Source: Berberis thunbergii (lineage: Eukaryota; Streptophyta; Magnoliopsida; Ranunculales; Berberidaceae). Taken from it: a DNA stretch of 64,000 nucleotides. How positions within the stretch are numbered: position 1 is the stretch's first letter; every line of letters begins with the position of its first letter. Where the stretch lies: assembly GCA_003290165.1 (NCBI GenBank), contig QNQO01000518.1, positions 496,001-560,000 on the forward strand. Direction: 5' to 3'. The notes beneath the pieces were generated by a model, which saw only the letters and a list, made by a program, of their open reading frames with translations, was not told the DNA's origin and made no database searches. Made by a program: the position numbers and the translations under genes. Shown here in pieces: positions 21,984-34,200 of this stretch.

Positions 21984-24900
21984 AGAGCTTGTGTTCTTGA
22001 TTCTGCAGTTCTTAGATGAGGAGAAGTTCAGAGACACTGTTCATAAGTAGGGTTTTGATTTGGAGATTTTGTTGAAATTTGGGGTTTCATTGTGTTTGTT
22101 TGTGTTAGAAGTTTTTTTTTTTTTGTGTTTTTTTTCAGGCTTGAACAGGAGTCAGGGTTTTACTTTAACTTGAAGTATTTCGAAGAGGAGGTTAATAATG
22201 GGAACTGGGAGGAGGTCGAGAAGTATCTTTCGGGGTTTACGAAGATCGATGATAATCGGTACTCGATGAAGATTTACTTTGAAATTAGGAAGCAAAAGTA
22301 CCTTGAAGCGCTGGATAAGTGAGTTTTTTTGGGACTCTTTTGTCATTGATTTAGTCATGTAAAAGTTTGAATGTCGGTTTTGATTAAAAGAAGTGGAATT
22401 TTGCAGGAATGATCGAACCAAGGCGGTTGAAATCCTTATAAAGGATCTGAAGGTATTTTCCACCTTTAATGAGGATTTGTTCAAGGAAATTACGCAGCTA
22501 TTGACTTTGGACAATTTCAGGTATATGGTTTTCCCTGGTTTTGTATCAATTGAAATTTTTGAGATGTAATTGAAATGTGTGTTATGTTAATTATGTATGA
22601 ATTTTCTTAGGGAAAATGAACAATTATCGAAATATGGCGATACTAAGTCTGCAAGAGCAATCATGTTGATTGAGCTCAAGAAATTGATTGAAGCAAATCC
22701 TCTTTTCCGTGACAAGTTGCAGTTTCCCACTCTTAAAAATGCAAGGTTACGGACTCTTATTAACCAGAGGTAAATTGTAATTTCGAAGTTTGGATCTTTC
22801 CACTATGTTGAAATTAGTTAACTATGCACTGGTAGACATGATTGATTTGCTTCAGTATAATTCCTTGTGAATTAAATTGAATTTTCTACATGGGTGAGGT
22901 ACACCATTATGCTGTAATAAGCCAAATGTTGTAATTTCCTGGTTAGTCAGCGGGATTTGACTTGGCTTTGTAATCTGGCAGCTTAAATTGGCAGCACCAG
23001 CTGTGTAAAAACCCAAGGCCTAATCCAGATATTAAAACTCTTTTTGTCGATCATTCGTGTGGAACATCAAATGGTGCGCGAGCCCCTTCACCTGGAAGCA
23101 CTTCTCTTCTAGGTTCTGTACCAAGAGCACCTGGATGTTATCCCGCAGTTGGCTTGGTAGGTACACAAGGTGGTTTAGTAGGCCAGGTAGAGTCTTATTC
23201 TATTTTTAATGCTTATATTGTTTTGTTCAGCCTTTCCAACCAGCTCCTCAGGCAGTGCAGACTTCTCTTGCCAGTTGGATGTCTAATCCACCCTCTGTAG
23301 CCCATTCAACAGCTCATTCAGCAGTTTCTGTTGGTCTTGGTGGTTCTCCAAATCCAGGTACTAATTTCAAGTATTAAGTCATTATTAAAGCTATGATTTC
23401 GATGGTTTGTATTGTTGATAGTAACTATGATTCTATGAAATGGTTGTTGACTAGTTATTAAATCTCGAGTCATTTGATACCTTCTGACAGCTGCAATACT
23501 GAAGCATCCTAGGGCTGCGATGAACAGCATTCCGGTAGATTACCCGACACCCGAAAGGTCTAGGCCCGTTGGCATTTCTGATGAGGTACTAGACTCTTAT
23601 TGATTTTATTTCCTGCATCATTATTTTGGCAATACATAAGTTTTGTGACAGGATCTTTTACTGATTTTTTGTAGATGAGTCTTGGTACTAATATAACATC
23701 AGCAGCCTACGCTGGTCAGAGTGCTTTTAGCCCGGTGGATGAGTTCCCAAAGATTGTTGCCCGGAACATTAATCAGGGTTCATGTCCCATGAGCATGGAT
23801 TTCCATCCTTTTCAACAGACACTACTTCTAAGTCAGTTTTATTCCAAATCATGTTTTTTACTTTTAGCTTATTTAGTATTGTGTTTTCCTATACTTCTGT
23901 TTTGTTTTAAGCTGGAAATTGTTATGTGCTGCTATTTTGTTGCTTTAGTCGGTACAAATGTGGGAGACATAGCACTTTGGGAAGTTAGTTCTATGGAGAG
24001 ATTGGTATACAGGAATTTCAAGGTCTGGGATCTTGCATCATGTTCAGTGCCCCTCCAGGTACTTTTTTTTGCGTGTTCATAGTATAAAGTTAGAGGCCTT
24101 TTGTTTTAGTACAAAATATTGTATTCGTAATAACTACCACCAGAATGATTTAAGTGTTAAAATAATTCTGCAGACGGCTCTAGTTAAGGATCCTGGTGTA
24201 GCAGTTAACCGTATAGTGTGGAGTCCGGAGGGGTCCATGTTTGGTAAGCTTACGAACATCAGAAGAAAACAATTACCTGTGTACATTCTTTTGCTGAACT
24301 TTAAAGTATTCCCATCTTCTATTGAACAGGAGTTGCATTCTCGAGGCATTTTGTACATATTTATTCTTACCAGGGCAAAGATGATGTCAAGCAACACTTG
24401 GAGGTATGTATCACACTGAACTTTAGAAGGTGTCTAAATAGCTACTGCACTTCTTATCATACTCTGACATCAATTTTCATTTTCAGATTGATGCTCATAC
24501 TGGTGGTGTAAATGATCTGTCATTTGCACACCCTTATAAGCAGCTGTGTTTTGTAACTTGTGGCGATGACAAGACCATTAAGGTTAGTTTGTCATGTGGA
24601 GGTTGGAAATATATAACTTCTGAAATACTAATGTGCTTTGGGATTCAGGTGTGGGATGCAGCAACTGGTACAATGCAGTATACATTTGAAGGCCACGAGG
24701 CTCCTGTTTATTCTGTATGCCCTCATTACAAGGAAAACATTCAGGTAACAGTTTCATTTAGTAAGATGTTGTTTCAGTCATATTCATGTTCATCAACTAA
24801 TACTGGCTTGATGCTTTACGTCTCAGTTTATCTTTTCAACTGCACTTGACGGGAAGATTAAGGCCTGGTTGTATGACAATATTGGGTCTAGGGTTGATTA

Positions 24901-27900
24901 TGATGCACCTGGGCACTGGTGCACAACCATGGCTTATAGTGCAGATGGTTCAAGGTTGATTTTATGGATCTTTGATTTTTATGTGTGTTTTCAGCATTTA
25001 ATTACATAAAATGACGTCTTGAGTTTATGTTGTTCTCTAGGCTGTTTTCATGTGGAACCAGTAAAGACGGGGAGTCTTACATTGTTGAATGGAATGAAAG
25101 TGAAGGAGCCGTGAAGAGGACTTATCAAGGTTTTCGGAAACGTTCTACGGGTGTTGTTCAGTTTGATACCACCAAGAACCGCTTTTTAGCTGCAGGAGAC
25201 GAATTTCTTATCAAAATTTGGGACATGGACAATGTCAACCTCTTGACCACTATTGATGCTGATGGAGGCCTACCAGTAAGTTGTATTCGATTGTGTTATA
25301 TTGTGAACAAATTGAATTTAGTTCTTAGCAGGCTATTTTCACCTTCCCAATTACTAGGCCAGCCCACGGATCCGCTTCAACAAGGATGGAACCTTATTGG
25401 CCGTGTCTACAAATGACAATGGGATAAAAATTTTGGCATCTAATGATGGTGTGAGATTGTTGCGCACAATTGAAAATCGTCCTATTGATGCTTCAACAGT
25501 TGTCGTATCAGAGACCCCAACCAAGGTGAGTTTATGAGCTCTTTTCTAATGGTTGACCTGCCAGGGGGAAAATGTCCTTGAGCCTGATATGTGTCGTCTG
25601 ATGCAGACTATACTAAGCCCAGTGTCATCAATTGCTGCTGCAACAAGTGTGGGACCTTCAGATAGAGGTGCATCTGCGATTGCAACTAACGGAATGGTTT
25701 GTAGAACATTCCATCTTTGGTTCCTCGTAACTTCTTGTAGCATCTCTCTGTTTTCCATTATCATGATGGCATCGCCACTTCTCCACAATTATGTAGATTC
25801 CTAAATTATTGAATCACAATGCCTTGATTTTGCTAGAATGGGGAGGCCAGAAACTTGCTGGAGTCTAGGTTAAGTGAGGAAGGCAATGGCAAATCAAATC
25901 TATGGAAGCACACTGAAATCAATGAACCAACACAATGTCAATCTTTGCGGCTTCAAGATAACATGAGATCTAACAAGGTATCTTAAAATGATGATTTTAT
26001 TTTCCATGAGATCTACCATCCCAATTTTCTAACTATTCTTTTCCTGATGCGTTTTAGTCCTGTGCTACTACATCACATTGCTGGCAATCCTAAACCATGA
26101 CCATAAATCAGTGCTTGTGACTCAAAATCGTACATTTTGTCTGTTTGAAAACCTAGTCACTTTTCGTGTTTTGGTTTAATTGTAATGAAATAGTGCTTGG
26201 TAGTGCCTGGTGAACCTGGATGTTAATTCTTGGAGTATGGGCTGACTTTTGGTGCAGTAGGAGCTTCATTACTTTTCTTTTAGTGGTTTTCCTGTTTTTA
26301 GGAGCTTTCATGGTTTTGTATATAAAGGCCACAAAATCATTATAGTTTTCTTTGACTTTATTCTCTCCCTTATAGTTTGAATGGAGTTTATAGTTGGTTG
26401 TAAATAGTTTGCCTGGTAGTTATTTGCTCTATGAAAGAAATTACCTATGTCATGTGCCAGTTAAGACTGTGGCTTAGTTTTGTGTATCCACTTTAGTTGT
26501 AATTGAGTGCATAATGTGGTTTTTTAGCTTAAATATCATTGCCTCATTGATTTGAGTGTTAATTTAGGCTTTGAGTTGTCACCGAGAAGGAAGTTCTCAT
26601 TAGCTTATGTTGTAACACCACCGCAGATATCAAGGTTGATCTATACTAATTCGGGCAATTCCATTTTGGCATTAGCATCAAATGCCACACATCTTCTTTG
26701 GAAATGGCCACGAAATGCAAAGGTAATATATGTTTACTTTTATTTTTCATTTTCATGTTCATCAGCCTAAACTCTGTCTTTGAGAAACTTGAACGCGTGC
26801 TTATAATTTTTTCATGTTAATGTAGGCAACTGCCAGTGTTTCCCCTCAATTGTGGCAACCACCAAGTGGTATAATAATGACCAATGACATAACCGGCACA
26901 AACCCAGAAGATGCTGTGCCTTGCTTTGCTTTGTCCAAGAATGATTCATACGTCATGTCAGCGTCAGGAGGAAAGGTTTCCCTGTTCAACATGATGACAT
27001 TCAAGGTACATAAAAGTACAATACTGTCAGCATTATGTGATCTTACCTTTAAGTTTTCGACTTGACCCTTTATTTTAATTGTGTAAAACTAGACAATGAC
27101 AACTTTCATGCCTCCTCCACCTGCGGCAACATTTCTGGCTTTCCACCCTCAAGACAATAACATAATAGCCATCGGCATGGACGATTCTACAATCCAGATA
27201 TATAACGTCCGTATAGATGAGGTATGCCACTGAGAAAGTTTCCCTCTCTTCTACTGGCTTAAGAAAAGCTGTTAGTGACCATCTATCTTGGTAAATAGGT
27301 TAAAAGCAAACTGAAGGGCCACTCCAAAAGAATCACTGGCTTGGCCTTCTCAAATACACTGAATATGCTAATTTCATCAGGCGCAGATGCTCAGGTTTGT
27401 CACTGATCATACGTAGTTTGTACCTGCACTGTGTATTTTGGTTAATATTGTCTGACTAGAACTTAAACTTCTCTTGCTGCTTGTGGACCCCTTCCATTAT
27501 TTAGTTTAGATATCTGTTGCCATTTCTTATTGCAGCTATGTGTGTGGACTTCTGACGCATGGGAGAGGCGGAAGAATAGATTCTTGCAAATACCAGCTGG
27601 AAGGACACCATCAGCACTCTCAGATACTCGTGTACAATTTCATCATGATCAAATACATTTCTTGGTTGTGCACGAGACTCAGCTTGCTATATATGAAACA
27701 ACAAGACTAGAATGTGTAAAGCAGGTACTTTCATTTGAGTGCAAGTATCAGGGAATATAACACTTAGCAGTCTTCAGACAATTTTACTTATTTATTATAA
27801 ATGTTTTTGTTGTTGTGTGTATAGTGGGTGCCTCGGGACCCTTCTTCTCCAATCTCCCATGCTGCTTTCTCTTGTGACAGCCGATTAGTATTTGCCACTT

Positions 27901-28580
27901 TTCTAGATGCAACAGTATGCATCTTCAATGCTGGAAATCTTCATTTACAGTGTAGAATCAATCCTGCTGCGTATCTTCCGGCCAATGTCGGGTAAAACTG
28001 CTAATCTCTTCCCCTAGATATCGTTAACATTATGCTCGGTACGACTTGTTTGAGTAAATGTCAAAGTCAGATCAAGGTATGCAGTAGCATCTACTGTGTG
28101 TAGAACCAGTATGTATCAGAGTTTAGCATGCATGCTAATTTAACATTATTAGATGCCAATGTATTACAGCATGCGTACCAATTTAACATGATAATAACTT
28201 CAATGTTAACATTAGATCCTAAACGGCTCTAATGAAGTGTGTGTGCCTCCACTCTAGCCATTATTAATGTTGCGGACCATGTTTAAATGGATGATTGGGC
28301 AGAGTTATCAAGACTCTCAGTTCTTACTTTTGGGGTAGTGACTGATAGCTGTTATTTACTATTTTTTTTTTTGCTGCATTGCAGTTCTTCCGTATATCCC
28401 CTTGTGGTTGCCGCACATCCAATAGAACCAAACCAATTTACCATTGGACTAACAGACAGTGGGGTATATGTTTTTGAGCCCCTCGAATCTGAGGGAAAAT
28501 GGGGCGTTCCCCCACCTGCTGAGAATGGGTCAGCTAGCATGGTCCCTGCAGTCAGCCCTTCAGATCAACCACAGAGGTGA
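21967..28580 (+). CDS. TPL: TOPLESS / TOPLESS-related transcriptional corepressor
   Basis: A nuclear Groucho-type corepressor recruited by EAR-motif repressors in auxin, jasmonate and other signalling. About 25 GT-AG exons: 21967-22046, 22139-22318, 22407-22520, 22611-22769, 22982-23156, 23231 onward, ending with the exon that reaches the TGA at 28578-28580. LisH (MSSLSRELVFLILQFL...) and CTLH with the EAR-binding surface fill about residues 1-95. The CRA region and NQSLNWQHQLCKNPRPNPDI follow. A Pro/Ser-rich linker comes next, then two WD40 propellers with motifs such as VTCGDDKTIKVWDAATG, CGTSKDGES, KNDSYVMSASGGKVSLFN and SSGADAQLCVW. The protein ends DQPQR, as in the family. Length is about 1,080-1,120 residues, normal. 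The linker is shorter than in Arabidopsis TPL and the usual KRTRPMGISDE is PERSRPVGISDE. The mix of TPL-like and TPR-like residues leaves the paralogue unsettled. Confidence 0.93.
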
Positions 28581-29453
28581 TGAGAGCTGCCCTTTGCTCC
28601 TGTTGATAGGTACATGCCAGTGCTTAGTTTTAGCTTCGACTTTCATTTGTTAGACTAACTTGCTCAACTCTTTCTTGGCCGTTACTTTTATGCTTTTGCA
28701 GTTCAAACTTTCGAATGTACAATCTTCGCTCAAGGAATGGACGTATATAGGATAGACACATATAAAAGTTCGTATAAGCAAGTATTAGTAGGGGGTAGTC
28801 ATGGTGGTTGAGTCGTTTTCTTCTATTTTCAGCACTTACTTTGTAGGTACTAGTGATAGTGAACATCTTATGCTTTCAGTTCTGGATTAGGTGTTTTTTT
28901 TTCTTGTTATAAAGACTTTATTTCACAGCTATGTATAGAGTACTTTTTAATGTGTTTGCATCGTAGTTAAATTTTCATGAATGTCTGATAACTGTTCATA
29001 TTGTATGCCCTTTTTGATATCCGTAGTCTCAGTGGTAATATAAATATTAGGATTTAAAGAACCCTTTGCGCTGTTATCTGCATGGGGAGTAACCTGGTTT
29101 CCGTGTTCAAATCGATGAACTACCTATAGGCACCATCAGAACCACTAGAATTGACTTGCCACATTCCCTTGGAAAACTCAAGCAGGTCATGTTGAAGAAA
29201 TATTTGGAGTCACATAGGTCAGTGGGTAGCGAGGTACTTTCTTATTATCTTCGGTTTTCTTACAGTTCCCCTGATGGGAGATGAAAGTACAAGACATTCT
29301 CTCATGCTTTTGGAGTGTAAGCACAAAGGTAGGATAGCTGGTTGCGAAAACTTTAGAAAGAATCAATTAGTCTTGTACAGCTGTGCAGATTCTTTTTGCG
29401 ATGATTTTGGAGTGTACGTGGCTTGTTCCTTGGTGCCGATGCGTTACAAAAAT
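28581..29453 (+). other. 3' UTR of the TOPLESS-like gene and intergenic DNA
   Basis: After the stop there is a possible 3' UTR intron (gttgatag|gtacat at 28610 to ttgcag at 28700). No supported gene follows. The frame at 29274-29489 looks like chance or decayed transposon sequence. Confidence 0.35.
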
Positions 29454-29629
29454 GCTAGGAAATCAGGTTTTTGCAACCATGTTTTGTAACCAGGATGACG
29501 TGTCATGATTTAAAAAGAATGATGAAATCTCCAAAGATTTTATGTGTATCTTGAGGTTGTATAAAACTCCTCTAACGATGCCATATCATCCTGATTGCAA
29601 AACATATTTACAAAACCTGATTTCCTAGC
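29454..29629. mobile_element. MITE, family B, best-preserved copy
   Basis: Perfect 18-bp terminal inverted repeats gctaggaaatcaggtttt and aaaacctgatttcctagc bound 176 bp of non-coding DNA. Subterminal tgcaaccatgttttgtaacc and gattgcaaaacatatttac are also roughly inverted. This copy defines the family of which 18318-18453 is a second full copy. Confidence 0.8.
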
Positions 29630-29891
29630 TTCACTCGATGCATTAACTTCTTTTCTCGTTTTATTTCCTTAAAGTGTGATAATGATATTACCAAGTAAAA
29701 TTTGGTTTACGAATAGATTTATTTATGAATCTTGGGTAAAAATTCTTAGGTCGAGTAGAAAGTAGAACCTCTCCAATCGTACCCAAGCTGTGATTTCTCC
29801 TCCACCTATATCATTTTTTCAGTTTGCATCTGCTAGTTACCTTCCCCTGAGCTCTAACTCTTCCTATATTCATTTGTTTATTTATTTTTTT

Positions 29892-30190
29892 GTTCTAAAA
29901 TTCGGCCTAGGCTGTTAGGAACACCTTGGCGGGCGGGCCGCTTGGGTGAGTTTTGAAAAAAAAAAAAAACAACAAACAAATTTCAGTTCGAAAAAAATAT
30001 AAGTATAAACTTTTTTTTTTTTTCAATACATTTTACATATTTATCTTGGCATTGAATTGAAAGTAATATATACTATTATGCTTAACTTTTATAAACTATA
30101 AATTATATTTTAAAAAAATAAACTTGCCTAGGCCCCCAACTAGGCCTCTGGGCACTAGTCCCCTGCTTACCTCCTAGCAATTTTTAGAAC
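29892..30190. repeat. CCTAGG-rich MITE-like repeat
   Basis: Ends gttctaaaatt and aatttttagaac are inverted repeats. Inside each end are cggcctaggc and tgcctaggcc blocks plus a GC-rich ggcgggcgggccgctt. The centre is A/T-rich. I recall similar dispersed plant repeats built from cctagg blocks. Non-coding. No clear target duplication. Confidence 0.5.
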
Positions 30191-30216
30191 TTTGTAATTT
30201 CTGTTGTGAGGTGGCA

Positions 30217-30221
<5 letters not shown>

Positions 30222-30254
<33 letters not shown>
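30222..30254 (+). repeat. Poly(A) run of 33
   Basis: An uninterrupted run of A follows a short T/A-rich segment. It may be the tail of an otherwise unrecognisable retroposed sequence or a slippage run. Confidence 0.8.
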
Positions 30255-30256
<2 letters not shown>

Positions 30257-31206
30257 CTAACTAGATGAGTAGAAAAACTCTTGCATATTCTTTTTCCTGA
30301 ATGGCCTTATCCATGAAAGTTAAATCACAAAGACCAACCAGATAGTTGCACAGGTGTTGTAAAAGGATGTGACATATAATGAGATTTTGTTTTTCATGAT
30401 TGGAAAAATAAAATTTACTTGCGGAGCTCGTAGTTTGGTTTCAAAGATTGATGAACTATTTCTGCACAATTATGTAGAAGAATCAATACTGTTATTTAGT
30501 TTAGCTTCTAATCAGAGGCACTAACTAGAACTGAAAAAAGCACTTCAATCCTCCCCAACTTTAACATAGAGTTTAAAGGTTCAGAGGTTAGACATCTTAA
30601 TCAAACAAGCACCATGTAACTGGAGCCAATAAAGCCAATCAATCAAAATTGATTTGATTTATAATTCAAACATTTAATTACAGTTGGATATGAGCTTAGC
30701 TCAAGTTTAGAGTTTGATTGAAAATTTGAAGTTCCAATACTTCAGAAAGTATTTTAAATACAACATTCACCCTCATCGATTAGTTCACCTTCAGTTCAAA
30801 ATCAAACATTTGCGATTTGATGTAATTGACTGGTGCTGAGTAATTTCTACAATATGAGCATAAATAGCAAACAAGTAAATATATCACTATTGTGCCAGAA
30901 TAGTCCGAGTGCTTAATTGCTTATACCAACCACCACCAAATATTTACAACATCCCCAGAGTTTCATCTGCGAGCACAAGAGAACCATGCAGAGGAAGCAT
31001 ATCTACATTTTCTTTCACTGTTTGAAAGCAATGTTTTCACATACTGCATGGTGCTCTCTTGCATTCCAAATGAAAAATCGGCAGATATAATATCATTCAT
31101 ATATACACTTTTCAAGATCTTGACCGGTTTTTTCTTCTTAATATCCAGACATATATCAGCGTCCATCATTGCGCGCTATTTACAAGTCATTTTGCTTCCT
31201 CAAAGC
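30255..31206. other. Intergenic DNA and 3' UTR of the LRR gene
   Basis: No coding frame is supported. The part next to 31207 is the likely 3' UTR of the minus-strand LRR gene. This is the tail-to-tail gap between the TOPLESS-like and LRR genes. Confidence 0.4.
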
Positions 31207-34200
31207 CTACTCTGGTCGAAAGCTCACCAGATCCGGGAGGGCTGTTGACTGGAGCTTCCTGATTTCACTGGCAGTTACCTTGCAGGATTCCAGTGTCAAT
31301 GATTTTAAATTCTTCAACGTTTTGATATGCTGCAATCCCGCATTTGTTATCCGCGAGTTTGAGATGTTTAGGGAGACCAACGCGGTTAGACCTTGAATTT
31401 GCAACAAAGAAAGCAAAGTATCAGGGAGGGTTTGCGAAAGAACACTACATATTGCACCGATGCAAACCAAGAAACTCAATACTATGCGACTTGTGAACAC
31501 CAAATTAACCTTTCCCCTTTGCATGCCATAAGTTGTATGATAAACATGGTGAACATTGCCTATGTTTGGGTAAATCTCAACCATAAGCCACTTCCAATAT
31601 TTTTTTGTGGGTACCCCTGAAAGTAATTGGAATAAAAAGGATATACAGGACAAAAGGCTAAAACTCCAAATTAGATAAACTTGATGTCCCCTTTGACTGG
31701 CCCTGTATCAATCTAGCTTACTAGCATGTTCAACTAAAATTGATTCAGTGCTGCAAGGGAAAATCCAGACTGAGAATCTAAAGCATGCAAGTGTGATTGA
31801 TATATGCAAGGTTTATTGAGTCCTTCAGATAGAATAGAAGTAGTGTAGTTACCGGATATCATTTCCATGGTTCTATCTGTCAGGTTGCAGTTTTGGGACA
31901 GATTTAACAGAGTGAGTGAAGAGAGATCTTTGATGTTTTTCACACCAGCATCAGTCAATCCTCCACCACAGATCTCCAGTGATTGCAAGTTCTTGAAGTC
32001 TGTTTCAAGAGGAAACATCAAGTAATAAAATCATTAACATTCTTATCAATAAAAGAATAGAAATTGGCACATTAGGGACAAAAAAGTTTTGAGTATTCAG
32101 CTATTCAGCCATGTCAAATGTATCAAGTAATAAAGTTATTCACATTCTTATCAATAAAATAATAGAAATGGCTCATTAGGGACAAAAAGTTGTGGCTATT
32201 CACTAATGCTAGATCTAGGAGTAGAACATTAGCAAGTAAAACGTTCAGCCATTCTTTCTTTTTTTTGAAAAGGTCTAAATAAATTCATTCTAACAAACAG
32301 TGATGGGCGAGTTGACACTAATTGAAGTAAAACATGTAAAAGATTAGCAAGGTTCCTTCTATTCAAACCTCCACTTCTTCCCTTGATGGTCTCGCCACTC
32401 TGCTTTTCTATACATATGGCAAAAAGTTCATAGATAAGTCCTAATTATCATTTAAGTAGATCTACGATGTGCTTGGGAAGGAGTTGGCGGAAAACAATTT
32501 CAACTCCTGGCAACTGCTATACTGTGTTTGTTATATCATATGTTGCGATACTCTTTTCAAGACACTTCAATGAGGCTCATGTGGAATTCACGCCTAGAGG
32601 AAAGTTGGTCCTGAGCACAATCTCATTCCTAATAGATACCCAGTTCCTTGCAGCACTTGTGAAAGAAACGAATATCGGAACATCTGTATGGTCATATGAC
32701 AAAGGTAGTCAACAATACTAGACCGAAAGACCGATGGTTACTAACTTACATAAACAGGTACAATCCCACTGTCCCTTCTAATGCCAAAACTTTATGTAGT
32801 TCGTACTCGATCATGAAAAAATAAATCGAGGTGTCTGAAAATATGAGTTGCATAGATTCTTCAACTAAAATTTTGCAGTGCAATATTCCATGGGCAAGAT
32901 AAATACATGTCAAAAAATGCTAAAAAATCTTACAGCGCAAGCAATTCGTTCCAAAATCTGTAATACGAGCACCAAAAAGATCCAGATGAGTTAATCCAGT
33001 CAAACCTGTCAGAAAAGGAGTAAATGTTTACACGTCAATTAATTAAAAAATAAAACTGGACCAAAGGAGCCTGACCAACCTGTCAGGACGTCCAAGTACA
33101 CAACTTGAATGGATACTAACAGTAGATGTATGTTACGTGTCCACACATACTTCTTTGTTTAGTTGTTTCATTTGCTGTTACTTCCCCTTTAGTAATTTTT
33201 TCGATTAATTGCTCAGTGCATTTTTTTTTCAAGTTTCTAGCTTTTCAAGTAATAAATGAACTGGGGATGAGGCTTATGGTCCTTGTGATCAAATCAGTTG
33301 CTAGTTTGAGAAGAGCAATTAGGCTCACATAATATTCCTACTTTGATAATAATGATTTGTTTCTTTCTTCTTAATTGGTGTCTAATCTTGTTGCTTTACA
33401 TCTAAGAGCCCATTGACTTCTATAACTTCATGCTTATATTTTGCTGTTACAGTAAATCAGTAATATCTAGTAAGACCACCAGATCATATTCAGCTTAGAA
33501 ACATGTGTATATGACGTGGATGCTAAGAACAAAGGAATACTTGGAGAAAAAGACACAAGTATACAGCGGAAACTTAATATCAAATGGTTTCTTCAACTTT
33601 CCAGTTCATTGATTGAACCATCAGCATACAAAAATGCTTACTTGTAAGAGCAGCTAGCCCAGCATCTGTAATTTGACGAGCATCAAGATTAAGTGATTTA
33701 AGAGATGTTAATCCAGACAATTTCCTCAAACCACTATCAGTTACTATAGTAAATGACAGATTTAGGCTCTCCAGATTAGCCAAACCTACAAAAAAAAGGG
33801 CAATATATGAATTAAAATATATGTCAAAGTTATAGCAAAAGTCAAAAACTTAAGAATATAACTTATTTTCTAATTTCTATTTCTCACAAGTTCAAATTGA
33901 ACCCTTCAAGTGCACATACATGTGAATAGGGGTGAGCATCCCATCCCGCGATCCCGTCCCGTCCCATCCCAATTTTTCCGGGTCGGGATTGAATAATTTC
34001 ATCCCGATCTAGAATGGGATGGGATGAAGATTTTCAATCCCGCCAATCCCGTCACGCCCCAACTAATTTTTTAATATTTATTATTAATATTTTTATTTAT
34101 TTATTTATTTTTATTCATATTATTAATTTTTATTTATTTATTATTAATATTTTTAATATTTATTATTAATAGTTTTCATTGCAGTGAGGGGTAGGTTTAT

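Noticed and set aside
26520..26626. Upstream extension of the TOPLESS-like exon at about 26627 into an open 5' stretch
   Set aside because: The acceptor ccgcag at 26626 joins SNK to ISRLIYTNSG exactly as in the family. The extra open sequence is intron.
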